DNA of 64,000 bases from contig PKTK01000001.1 in the NCBI GenBank assembly GCA_002869165.1, positions 186,001 through 250,000 of the forward strand, in the 5' to 3' direction. This DNA is from Candidatus Parcubacteria bacterium (GTDB taxonomy: Bacteria > Patescibacteria > ABY1 > BM507 > UBA12075). Numbering within the stretch: the first letter of the stretch is position 1; each line of letters starts with the position of its first letter. The position numbers and the translations under genes were made by a program. The notes under the pieces are model-generated. The model made no database searches, had not been told where the DNA came from, and saw only the letters and a list, made by a program, of their open reading frames with translations. Shown piece by piece: positions 28,168 to 36,625 of the stretch.

Positions 28168-30369
28168 ATGAATAGAATAGTTTCGTTTTTCCAAACCAAT
28201 AATACTTTAAAAATAATGGTGTTTTTTCTTCCATTGTTTTTTTTACCTTTTTCAGGTGCAATTTATAGCTCTGATGTGTTGTCAAAAGTTTTTTTATTAT
28301 CTTTAATACTTCCGGTTTTTTTATTGGTTGAGATTATAAAAAATACCAAAAAAGAATATTTCATATTTTATTTGACTAAAATAGATTTTTTGTTATTGAT
28401 GTTCTTTTTGTTTTCATTAGCATCAATTTTGTTTAGCGTTAATAAATATAACTCTATTTATGGAGCTTATCAATTTGCCAACATTCCCTTTGTGGCTATT
28501 TATGTTTTGGCTTTATTTTACGCAATGCTTCGCTATAAAATAAAAGACAAGCAAGAAGTATACAGTTATCTACGTTATTTGATCGTATTGTATTTTGTCT
28601 CTTCATTGGCATCTTTTGTGGGGATATTATTTTTAGAGAACACATTTTTTATTAGATATTTACGTTTAGCACTTGCTAATTCCCACGATATTTCAATTTT
28701 TTTATCAGTTTTAACTATTTTATTTTTCTCTATTACAAGCTCAAAAGAATTTAGTAGAGAAATATTTAAGAATAAAACATTTTTGTATTTTACAAGATTG
28801 GCTGTATTTTTTTCTTTGATAGTATTAGTAAGTATAAATTTTGTGTACAGCTGGTTTGTTCTTTTATTCGGAGCAATAATTATTTTTTGTTTTAGAGTTA
28901 AAATATATCAAAAAGAAAAAGAACAAGGAAATCACAGTAAGAGACCTTTAATTTTCCAAGTTTTGTTATTCTTGTTTGCTTTAAATTATCTATTAAACTT
29001 TTTTATTGTATACAAAGATGCTAGTCTTGATAACTATTTGGCAAATTATCGGCAACTAGACACTGGTCATACATGGCAAATTGTTTTTTCAAATTTAAAA
29101 GAAAATACTTTTTTTGGTATAGGTTTAGAAAATTTTGATTATGCATTTTCAAAGTATCGCCCAGCTTCGATGAATAATGCTGTAAATTGGGATTTACGCT
29201 ACGAAAGAACAGGTAGTTTTTTTCAGGATATACTTATTTGTGGTGGTATTTTGTTGGGATTTGTTTTGCTTTTTATTGTTTTTTTGTTTTTGCAACGGCT
29301 TAAGAAGCACGCAAAATCTCTACAAAAAAACCCTGATTTATTTACGATTTTATTATCTATTAGCCTTTTGTTGTTTTTGATGTTTTTCGTAAATTTTAAT
29401 TTTAATTTATTATTTATTTTTATTGTATTGATCGCATTATTTGTTTCAGCAGAAAGAGGAGATGATAAGAAATTTATTTACTATAAAATAAACACTAGTA
29501 ATGCTCAAAGAGTTATTCCATTTTTAATTATAGGTTTTTTGATAGTATTGTATATTGTATTTAATTTAAAAATGATAAAAATTGTGTACAGCAATTTTAT
29601 TTTATCAAAAACAGACTTTAGCCAGGAATCATTGATCCAAGCTGATTTGTTGGAAGAAGATAGATATGAATATAAACTCCGTTTGGCAAAGATTTTCGCA
29701 AAAAAATCTATTGAATCTTCTGAAGCTGGTCAAAAAGACCTAAGCTTGAAATACGAAGAAAAGTCTTTAGCTTATATAAGTGAAGCTACTAAATATCATC
29801 CCGAATAAATCTTAGTTAGAGAAACAGCTGCATCGTTATATCGAGATTTTAGTAGTGGTCTGGATGGTTATAATCAATTGGCTATTCAGGAATTTTCCAA
29901 AGCTCACGAGCTTGAGCCATCAAATCCTGTTTTATTAGCTGAGTTAGGACAAGTATTTTTAGATGCTGGGAACTTGGAGAAAGCTCAAGAATCATTTTTC
30001 GCGGCAGTTGATCTCAAGCCGGATCATAGCATATCACTATTTGGAAAAGCCAAAGTACTTGTAAGAAAAAACGAATTTGCTGAAGCAGAAGCTATATTAA
30101 ATGAATTAATAACTACCAATAATAATCCAGAAGTTTATTATGAATTAGGTTTGTTATATTTTAATAATGAAATGATTGATGAGGCATATAAATATTTTCA
30201 AATTGCTACTACCTATAATCCGTTACATTCAAACTCGTTGTTTGGTTTAGCTTTGATTTTAGAAAAAAGAGGAGACACAGATCAGGCTTTGGCTTATTTG
30301 AGAAAAGTGCAGAAAATTAATCCTAACAATATTGAAATTATTAGGAAAATAGAAGAGCTAGAGCAATAG
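28168..30369 (+). CDS. O-antigen ligase-like membrane protein with TPR tail, interrupted by TAA
   Basis: The region encodes one continuous frame except for a TAA at 29806-29808. Part one (546 residues) has about ten to twelve membrane helices and a long extracytoplasmic loop near 285-350 that matches the Wzy/WaaL polymerase-ligase layout. Part two (from 29809) carries at least three TPR repeats (for example NPVLLAELGQVFLDAGN, NPEVYYELGLLYFNNE). The ligase-plus-TPR order is familiar in this superfamily, so the TAA probably splits one gene. A second in-frame start is not obvious close after the stop. A role in polysaccharide or glycoprotein assembly is inferred. Ends in TAG. Confidence 0.8.
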
Positions 30370-30444
30370 ACTATATATTTTTGACAAATACAAAATATTA
30401 CTTTATAATATTTTTGATACCTATTTTTTAGGTATTTTTTCATT

Positions 30445-30528
30445 GCCCAGGTGGCGGAACTGGTAGACGCGCGGGACTCAAAATCCCGTTCTGGCAACAG
30501 AGTGCGAGTTCGATTCTCGCCCTGGGCA
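30445..30528 (+). tRNA. tRNA-Leu (anticodon CAA)
   Basis: The acceptor stem GCCCAGG/CCTGGGC is perfect. The anticodon stem CGGGA/TCCCG holds the 7-base loop CTCAAAA, so the anticodon is CAA, reading UUG. A long variable arm (TTCTGGCAACAGAG) marks a class II tRNA, and the T arm contains GTTCGATTC. The 3' CCA is not encoded (A then CA follows). A terminator follows at once. Confidence 0.96.
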
Positions 30529-30537
30529 CAAAAACAG

Positions 30538-30563
30538 AGAAAGCTAAAAAGCTTTCTTTTTTT
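30538..30563 (+). terminator. Terminator after tRNA-Leu
   Basis: An 8-bp stem AGAAAGCT/AGCTTTCT with a 4-base loop, followed by six T. Confidence 0.85.
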
Positions 30564-30683
30564 GTAGGTCCAGGGTGGAAGCAAACTCGCATATGAGAAG
30601 TACAGAATTCAGCACCAACTAAGCTTTAGAGTAATCAGAATATAAATTGAGAACAAGGAAATTCTTGAGGGGGTGCCCTTTAC

Positions 30684-30712
30684 AAAACAAGCCTTAATGA
30701 GCTTGTTTTTTA
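30684..30712 (+). terminator. Terminator-like hairpin upstream of parA
   Basis: A 9-bp stem AAAACAAGC/GCTTGTTTT with loop CTTAATGA, followed by TTTTTA. It may end an unannotated transcript or isolate parA from readthrough. Confidence 0.6.
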
Positions 30713-30730
30713 TTGGCAGTTTTATGTTTA

Positions 30731-30770
30731 AAAGGTATTAATAGGGTATTAATACCATATTAATACCTTT
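30731..30770. repeat. Nested GGTATTAATA inverted repeat
   Basis: AAAAGGTATTAATA and TATTAATACCTTTT form a 14-bp stem, with a complete GGTATTAATACC palindrome inside the loop. It lies about 60 bases before the -35 of parA. It may be an operator for the Par proteins or a terminator; it does not resemble the canonical parS site. Confidence 0.6.
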
Positions 30771-30827
30771 TTGTTTGAAATAAGCAAAATTGCGTTTAAT
30801 GTTGTTGTGAATAAAATTTTTTATTAT

Positions 30828-30856
30828 TTGCCGTATGGTAAATTTTAGTGTATAAT
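30828..30856 (+). promoter_or_regulatory. Sigma70-type promoter of parAB
   Basis: TTGCCG, a 17-base spacer and a perfect TATAAT. A small hairpin (CTATTTCTATAAATAG) follows in the leader before the ATG at 30901. Confidence 0.7.
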
Positions 30857-30900
30857 ATGGATAACTATTTCTATAAATAGTAGTTTATTATTGTAATAAA

Positions 30901-31704
30901 ATGGCTAAAATAATATCGGTTGTAAACCAAAAAGGAGGAGTTGGTAAGACTACCACAGCTGTAAATTTGGGGGCGTATTTGGCTTTTTTGGGAAAGAAAG
31001 TGTTGTTAGTTGACATTGATCCTCAGGCAAATGCCACTAGTGGTATTGGTATCGATCACAAGGAATTACCTCACGGAATATACGAGGCTTTGATTGGCAA
31101 GGAGCCTGTTTTTAAAGTTGTTAAAAGAACTATTCAAGATGGTTTTAAAATTGTTCCTTCTACATTATCTTTGGCCGGGGCTGGAATTGAATTAGTTGAT
31201 ATGGATCAACGTGAATATAGATTGAAGAATATTTTGGAAGAAGTGAGAAATGAATATTATTATATTATAATTGATGGGCCACCATCTCTTGGTCTTTTAA
31301 CAGTAAACTCTTTAGTGGCAGCTGATGAGGTTTTAATCCCAATTCAAAGTGAGTACTATGCTTTGGAGGGACTTAGCCAGTTGCTTGAAACTGTTAATTT
31401 AGTACAGACACATTTAAAGCCAGAGTTGTCTGTAATGGGAGCTGTTATTACTATGTTTGATAAACGCAACAAGCTTTCAACTCAAGTTATGAACGAGCTA
31501 TATGAACATTTTCCTAATAAAGTTTTTCGTACCGTTATTCCTCGAAGTGTTAGATTAGCCGAAGCTCCAAGTTTTGGTAGATCAATTTTGCATTACGAAC
31601 CCAAATCAAAAGGCGGTAAAGCTTATGAAAGACTTGCTAAAGAGCTAATAGATTTGGAAGTTAACAATGAAGTCGCATCTAATCCCTATAAAATAAATTT
31701 TTAA
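30901..31704 (+). CDS. parA: Chromosome partitioning ATPase ParA (Soj)
   Basis: A 267-residue ATPase of the MinD/ParA family, of normal chromosomal length. The deviant Walker A KGGVGKTTTAVN lies at about 11-22, the A' motif VLLVDIDPQANATSG at about 34-48, and Walker B IIDGPPS at about 125-131. It works with ParB to segregate chromosome origins. ParB follows 4 bases downstream. Linkage to dnaE rather than to dnaA/gidB is seen, so this is not evidence of an origin nearby. Confidence 0.95.
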   Translation: MAKIISVVNQKGGVGKTTTAVNLGAYLAFLGKKVLLVDIDPQANATSGIGIDHKELPHGIYEALIGKEPVFKVVKRTIQDGFKIVPSTLSLAGAGIELVDMDQREYRLKNILEEVRNEYYYIIIDGPPSLGLLTVNSLVAADEVLIPIQSEYYALEGLSQLLETVNLVQTHLKPELSVMGAVITMFDKRNKLSTQVMNELYEHFPNKVFRTVIPRSVRLAEAPSFGRSILHYEPKSKGGKAYERLAKELIDLEVNNEVASNPYKINF

Positions 31705-31708
31705 AATT

Positions 31709-32572
31709 ATGGCAAATAAAGGTTTGGGCCGAGGTTTAGGTTCATTAATACCAAACAAACAAGCAACAGTGCAGGTTGATTCTAGTCAAACCCAGGTTTC
31801 TGATAGTGATGTGATAAGACATGTAGATATAAATGAGATTAAAGCTAATCATTTGCAACCAAGAAAGCAATTTCGTGACTATAAACTGGAGGAGCTTAGT
31901 GAGTCTATTAAAGAGCATGGAATTTTACAACCTTTGATAGCTACCAAAAAAGGCGATAAATATGAACTTATTGCTGGTGAGCGTCGTCTGCGAGCTAGTA
32001 AATTAGCAGGACTTACTGAAGTGCCGGTAATTATTCGTGAAGTTGATGAGCAAAAAAGACTAGAACTTGCCTTGATAGAAAATATTCAAAGAGAACAGCT
32101 CAATCCAATTGATTTAGCTAAATCATATTCTCAGCTTATGGGAGAGTTCAATTTAACCCAGGAAGATGTAGCTAAAAAAGTTGGTAAGGCTAGATCGTCA
32201 ATCGCTAATGTACTTCGCATGCTTAAGTTGCCAGAGGAGATACAGCTTGCTTTAATTGATGGAAAGATTACTGAAGGTCACGCAAAATATTTAATTGGAA
32301 TCGAAGAAGAAGGCAAACAACTTAGACTTTTTAGAACAATTTTACATAACAATCTATCAGTAAGTGACACTAGTCAAGAAGCAAGAAAAATGGGTGGTAC
32401 TAAAAAGGCCAGGGTGAAAATAAATTACACTGACAAAGATAAGGAGTTCAAGTTAAGAGAGTTTTTTGGTGCTAAGGTTGAAATAAAAAGAAAGGGTAAG
32501 GGGGGTAGGATAATGATTGACTTTTTTTCTGATGATGAACTTCAAGAAATAATGGGTAAAATTAAAAGTTAA
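31709..32572 (+). CDS. parB: Chromosome partitioning protein ParB
   Basis: A 287-residue protein that binds parS DNA and hydrolyses CTP in known homologs. The start KGLGRGLGSLIP is the usual ParB N-terminus. The ParB nuclease-like domain includes ELIAGERRLRASKLAG at about 90-105 with the GERR CTP/DNA-binding motif, and the helix-turn-helix LTQEDVAKKVGKARSSIAN follows at about 150-168. The C-terminal dimerisation region is present. I saw no perfect parS-like site in the window. Confidence 0.94.
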   Translation: MANKGLGRGLGSLIPNKQATVQVDSSQTQVSDSDVIRHVDINEIKANHLQPRKQFRDYKLEELSESIKEHGILQPLIATKKGDKYELIAGERRLRASKLAGLTEVPVIIREVDEQKRLELALIENIQREQLNPIDLAKSYSQLMGEFNLTQEDVAKKVGKARSSIANVLRMLKLPEEIQLALIDGKITEGHAKYLIGIEEEGKQLRLFRTILHNNLSVSDTSQEARKMGGTKKARVKINYTDKDKEFKLREFFGAKVEIKRKGKGGRIMIDFFSDDELQEIMGKIKS

Positions 32573-32588
32573 GACTACTTTTTTATAT

Positions 32589-32665
32589 GTGTCATTCTGA
32601 GCAGAGTGGAGGATCTTGTAAATAACGGGATTTTTCACTCCGCTCAGAATGACACTTTTTTATTT
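32589..32665. repeat. GTCATT-type palindrome doubling as terminator after parB
   Basis: GTGTCATTCTGAGC is matched by GCTCAGAATGACAC at the far end, with further pairing between the arms (AGAGTGGA near CACTCCGC). Six T follow, so it can end the parAB transcript. It belongs to the same group as the palindromes near 43938, 44980 and 45550. Confidence 0.8.
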
Positions 32666-32756
32666 GAAGTAGAATCCCAAGCAGTGAACGTGATTGTTTA
32701 ATAATTTGAATATATTTGCAAAAAAATATGCAATCTGGCCTAATATTATTGCAATT

Positions 32757-32784
32757 TTGCTTTTAAAAAATAAAGTGATATAAT
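32757..32784 (+). promoter_or_regulatory. Sigma70-type promoter of dnaE
   Basis: TTGCTT, a 16-base spacer and a perfect TATAAT, leaving a leader of about 80 bases before dnaE. The rest of the 300-base gap holds the palindrome and AT-rich sequence only. Confidence 0.65.
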
Positions 32785-32872
32785 GAAGTATCATGTAAGC
32801 ATGTAGGCAAGTAAATGTATAAGTAATTTAGAAAATTATTTAAGAAATGTGTTAAATGTTTTAGTATTTTAA

Positions 32873-35800
32873 ATGAAAAATAATAATTTTGTTCATCTTC
32901 ATGTGCATACTCATTATTCACTGCTTGATGGACTAACAAAATTAGATGAACTTATTACCACTGCTAAAGAGCAGGGGTCACCGGCTGTAGCCATAACTGA
33001 TCATGGGGTCATGTATGGTGTTGTTGAGTTTTATCAGAAGTGCGTAAAGGCTGGTATTAAACCTATTATTGGTTTAGAGGGCTACATGGCACCTGGTTCC
33101 CGTTTTGACAAGATTACTAGAACGGATGGTAAACTTAATTATCATCTGCTTTTATTAGCTAAAAATGAAACTGGTTACAGAAATCTAATTAAACTCACAT
33201 CCATAGCTCATTTGGAAGGATTTTATTATAAACCAAGGTTTGATTGGGAGAGTTTAGAAAAATATTCAGAAGGCTTAATCGCATGTTCTGCTTGTTTAGG
33301 CGGCGAATTACCTACTTTGGTTAGAAGTGAGAATTGGGCAAAAGCCAAAGAAAGGGCTGGAGATTTTTTACGTCTTTTTGGTGAAGGGAATTATTATTTT
33401 GAACTTATGCATCATCCTAATTTACCAGAACAAAAGATAAGTAATGAAGGACTTATAAAGTTGGGTAAGGAGATGGGTATACCTATTGTGGCCACCAATG
33501 ATGTTCATTATTTAAAAAAAGAAGATAATGAAGCTCAGGATATTTTGCTTTGTTTAAAAAATAAGAAAAAACGAGAAGATATGGACAGAATGATAATGAC
33601 TGATAGTGACTATTCCTTTCGTCCAAATCAAGAAATGATAGATAATTTTCATGATTATCCTGAAGCAATTGAAAATACGATAAAGATCGCAGATAAATGT
33701 AATGTTGAAATTGAACTTGGTAATATTCAGTTGCCATTTTTTCAGGTTGAAGAAGGTTATGATGAGTTTACATATTTGCGAAAATTGTGTGAAGACGGTT
33801 TAATGAAGCGATATGGGAAAAACTATCAGGAAGTTGAAGAAGTTACTAGAGAGAGAATGGATTATGAGCTTTCAGTAATTCAAAATATGGGCTGGCCATC
33901 ATATTTTTTGATTGTGGCTGATTTTGTGAATTGGGCTAAGAGACAAGGTATTGTAGTTGGGCCTGGTAGAGGATCGGCTGCTGGATCACTGGTTTGTTAC
34001 TTGACTGGTATCACTAACCTTGATCCACTTGAATATAATCTGCTCTTTGAAAGATTTCTAAATCCTGACCGTATTTCTATGCCTGATATTGATCTCGATT
34101 TTGCTGATGCTAGACGAGAAGAGGTGATAAATTATGTAGAAGATAAATACGGTAAGGATCATGTTGCTCAGATAATTACTTTTGGAACCATGGCTGCTCG
34201 AGCAGCGGTTAGGGATGTGGGGAGAGTCTTGGGAGCGCCATATGATTATTGTGATACTCTAGCCAAGATGATACCAATGTTTACTAAAATTAAAGATGCT
34301 TTGGATAATGTAGCTGAATTTAGTGATATTTATAAAAGAGAAGATACAGCTAGACAGATAATTGACTATGCATTGCGCTTAGAAGGCGTATCTAGACATG
34401 CCTCAACTCATGCTTGTGGCGTGCTAATTACCAAGAAGCCATTAATAGAATATACTCCAGTCCAGTATGCTTCATCAGCTGACAAGTCTGTTGTATCTCA
34501 GTATTCACTTCACCCAGTAGAGGATTTAGGTCTTTTGAAAATGGATTTTTTAGGGCTTAAGAACTTAACTATTATTGAGTCGGCAATCAGGATTATTAAA
34601 AATGTAAAAGGTGATGATGTTGATATAGACAAGATACCTCTTGATGATGAAAAAACATTTAAGCTTTTTCAAAAAGGTGAAACTACTGGTGTATTCCAAT
34701 TTGAATCTTCTGGTATGAAAAGGTATTTAAAAGAACTAAAACCTTCTGAGTTTGAGGATGTGGTAGCTATGGTAGCCTTGTATCGACCTGGGCCAATGGA
34801 ATGGATCCCAGATTATATTTCAGGTAAGCACGGACGTAAACAACCGAGTTATTTACACCCAAAGCTAGAGCCAATTCTTAGAAAAACTTATGGGGTGGCA
34901 ATTTACAAAGAGCAAGTTATGCAGATGGCCAGGGATTTGGCAGGCTTTACTATGGCGGAGGCTGATGTTTTGAGAAAAGCAGTAGGAAAAAAAATTCTCA
35001 AACTACTTGAAGAACAGAAACAAAAATTTATTGACGGTTGTGTGAAAAATGGTATTTCGAGTGATTTAGCCAAGAAGATTTTTTCGTTTATTGAGCCTTT
35101 TGCAGGTTACGGCTTCAATCGTTCTCATGCTGCTTGCTATGCGCTGATTGGTTATCAAACAGCTTATTTAAAAGCCCATTATCCAACAGAATTTATGGCT
35201 GCTCTTCTAACAGCAGATCAACAAAATATCGACAGGTTGGCTATAGAAATTGAAGAGTGTCAAAGAATGGGTATAGAAGTAAAACGGCCTGATGTAAATG
35301 AATCATTTGAGAATTTTACTGTGGTGTTAGCAGGAGATGAAAAAGTAAAAGTAAAAAATGGAGCAGTAAAGAAGAATCAAGACTCTATTCGATTTGGTTT
35401 GTCAGCTATTAAGAATATGGGTGAAAATATTTCCAAGGTTTTGATAAAAGAAAGAAAAGCAAATGGTCATTATAAAGATATAAGTAATTTTTTGGAAAGA
35501 GTGATAGATAGGGACTTGAATAAAAAATCTCTTGAGAGTTTGATAAAATCCGGGGCCTTGGATGATTTTGCTGAACGTGGCCAATTGCTCGCTAATATGG
35601 ATCTGATGTTAGCCTACAATAAAGAGATTGCCAAGTCAGAAGGAAATGGGCAGGTTAGTTTGTTTGGAGATGCTGTAAGCGTGGGTCTAAGTAGTGGAGT
35701 TAGATTAGAACAAGCTAGTCCGATTGACAGACAAGAAATGCTAGCTTGGGAAAAGGAGCTTTTAGGTTTATATATTTCAGCTCATCCTTTTTTAGATTAC

Positions 35801-36415
35801 AAGAGTCATGTAAAAGACATTGTTTCGCCAATAAGCACTTTAAATACTAGGCAAGACAAAAAAGTAGTTTCAGTAGCAGGAATTGTAACTAAAGTACAAA
35901 AGATTATCACCAGAACCAATAAATCAATGCTTTTTGTAAAAATTGAAGATGATACTAATAATATTGAAATATTAGTTTTTCCAAATTTATATAAAAATAC
36001 CTTTGATGTATGGAATGAAGGCAAGGCTGTGATTGTTCAGGGGAAAATTTCAGACAAAGACCAGGAACTTAAAGTTTTGGCTGATACGGCTTTTAGATTA
36101 TCCAGAAGAAATATTTCTGAAGTTAAGAAAAAATTTATTTCAGCGAATGGTGGTGGAGGATTTTCTCGTGGTCCACAGAAAACAATGGGGAATCTAATAT
36201 TAGAATTCGCTAATAATTTTAATAATACGCATTTAGAGGAGTTGAAAGGAATTTTTGGTAAGTACAAGGGGGATGACAAGGTGTTTTTTGAGATTGGTGT
36301 GAATGGAGATAAGAAAAGAATAGAATCAGATAACCGAGTAAGGAATACTGGATTTTTGGCAACAGAGATTATGAACAGACTTGGTGGAGTGGTTAGGATA
36401 AAAAAGATACAATAG
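32873..36415 (+). CDS. dnaE: DNA polymerase III alpha subunit
   Basis: A 1,180-residue replicative polymerase, full length. The N-terminal PHP domain (HLHVHTHYSLLDG at about 7-19) keeps its metal-binding His residues. The catalytic Asp triad PDIDLDFAD is at about 404-412, the KAVGKK and GYGFNRSHAACYALIGYQTAYLK blocks of the polymerase domain are present (the second at about 745-770), and an OB-fold region follows near 1000-1080. It ends in TAG and a terminator follows. It carries its own promoter and appears monocistronic. Confidence 0.96.
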   Translation: MKNNNFVHLHVHTHYSLLDGLTKLDELITTAKEQGSPAVAITDHGVMYGVVEFYQKCVKAGIKPIIGLEGYMAPGSRFDKITRTDGKLNYHLLLLAKNETGYRNLIKLTSIAHLEGFYYKPRFDWESLEKYSEGLIACSACLGGELPTLVRSENWAKAKERAGDFLRLFGEGNYYFELMHHPNLPEQKISNEGLIKLGKEMGIPIVATNDVHYLKKEDNEAQDILLCLKNKKKREDMDRMIMTDSDYSFRPNQEMIDNFHDYPEAIENTIKIADKCNVEIELGNIQLPFFQVEEGYDEFTYLRKLCEDGLMKRYGKNYQEVEEVTRERMDYELSVIQNMGWPSYFLIVADFVNWAKRQGIVVGPGRGSAAGSLVCYLTGITNLDPLEYNLLFERFLNPDRISMPDIDLDFADARREEVINYVEDKYGKDHVAQIITFGTMAARAAVRDVGRVLGAPYDYCDTLAKMIPMFTKIKDALDNVAEFSDIYKREDTARQIIDYALRLEGVSRHASTHACGVLITKKPLIEYTPVQYASSADKSVVSQYSLHPVEDLGLLKMDFLGLKNLTIIESAIRIIKNVKGDDVDIDKIPLDDEKTFKLFQKGETTGVFQFESSGMKRYLKELKPSEFEDVVAMVALYRPGPMEWIPDYISGKHGRKQPSYLHPKLEPILRKTYGVAIYKEQVMQMARDLAGFTMAEADVLRKAVGKKILKLLEEQKQKFIDGCVKNGISSDLAKKIFSFIEPFAGYGFNRSHAACYALIGYQTAYLKAHYPTEFMAALLTADQQNIDRLAIEIEECQRMGIEVKRPDVNESFENFTVVLAGDEKVKVKNGAVKKNQDSIRFGLSAIKNMGENISKVLIKERKANGHYKDISNFLERVIDRDLNKKSLESLIKSGALDDFAERGQLLANMDLMLAYNKEIAKSEGNGQVSLFGDAVSVGLSSGVRLEQASPIDRQEMLAWEKELLGLYISAHPFLDYKSHVKDIVSPISTLNTRQDKKVVSVAGIVTKVQKIITRTNKSMLFVKIEDDTNNIEILVFPNLYKNTFDVWNEGKAVIVQGKISDKDQELKVLADTAFRLSRRNISEVKKKFISANGGGGFSRGPQKTMGNLILEFANNFNNTHLEELKGIFGKYKGDDKVFFEIGVNGDKKRIESDNRVRNTGFLATEIMNRLGGVVRIKKIQ

Positions 36416-36435
36416 AAGAATATTGAACTAGATAG

Positions 36436-36472
36436 AAATAGGTTCTTTATTACAGAACCTATTTTTTATTAT
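36436..36472 (+). terminator. Terminator after dnaE
   Basis: An 11-bp stem AAATAGGTTCT/AGAACCTATTT with a 7-base loop, then a T-rich run. Confidence 0.9.
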
Positions 36473-36544
36473 TTTTAAAGTTTATTGTATTTTTATTGTT
36501 TATTTATAAGTTACTAAGCTATAAATTATACACAAAAAGGGATT

Positions 36545-36573
36545 TTGCCTTTTTATCATTTTTTTGTTATAAT
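36545..36573 (+). promoter_or_regulatory. Sigma70-type promoter
   Basis: TTGCCT, a 17-base spacer and a perfect TATAAT. Transcription would start near 36580, exactly at an ATG that opens a 14-codon frame (MTVYVNNLEIFIIF) ending at 36624, one base before the ATG of the next gene. Confidence 0.65.
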
Positions 36574-36625
36574 ATACTTATGACAGTTTATGTGAATAAC
36601 CTGGAAATCTTTATAATATTTTAAT

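Larger units (their letters stand above)
30564..30827. other. Gene-free region between tRNA-Leu and parA
   Basis: No open reading frame of note. It contains a 120-base stretch of unknown nature, a second terminator-like hairpin (AAAACAAGC/GCTTGTTTT, 30684-30712), and a triple GGTATTAATA repeat at 30731-30770. The stretch up to the second terminator could be a small transcript; nothing in it matches an RNA family I can identify with confidence. Confidence 0.4.

Noticed and set aside
30445..30528. Protein-coding frame on the minus strand across the tRNA
   Set aside because: The cloverleaf is perfect and the frame has no coding features.
30564..30600. Possible SRP RNA: AGGTCCAGGGTGGAAGCA resembles the SRP domain IV tip
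   Set aside because: The flanking sequences are not complementary, so the long SRP hairpin cannot form; only the short motif is similar.
30901..32572. Chromosome origin near parAB
   Set aside because: No DnaA-box cluster, dnaA, or canonical parS site is seen nearby.
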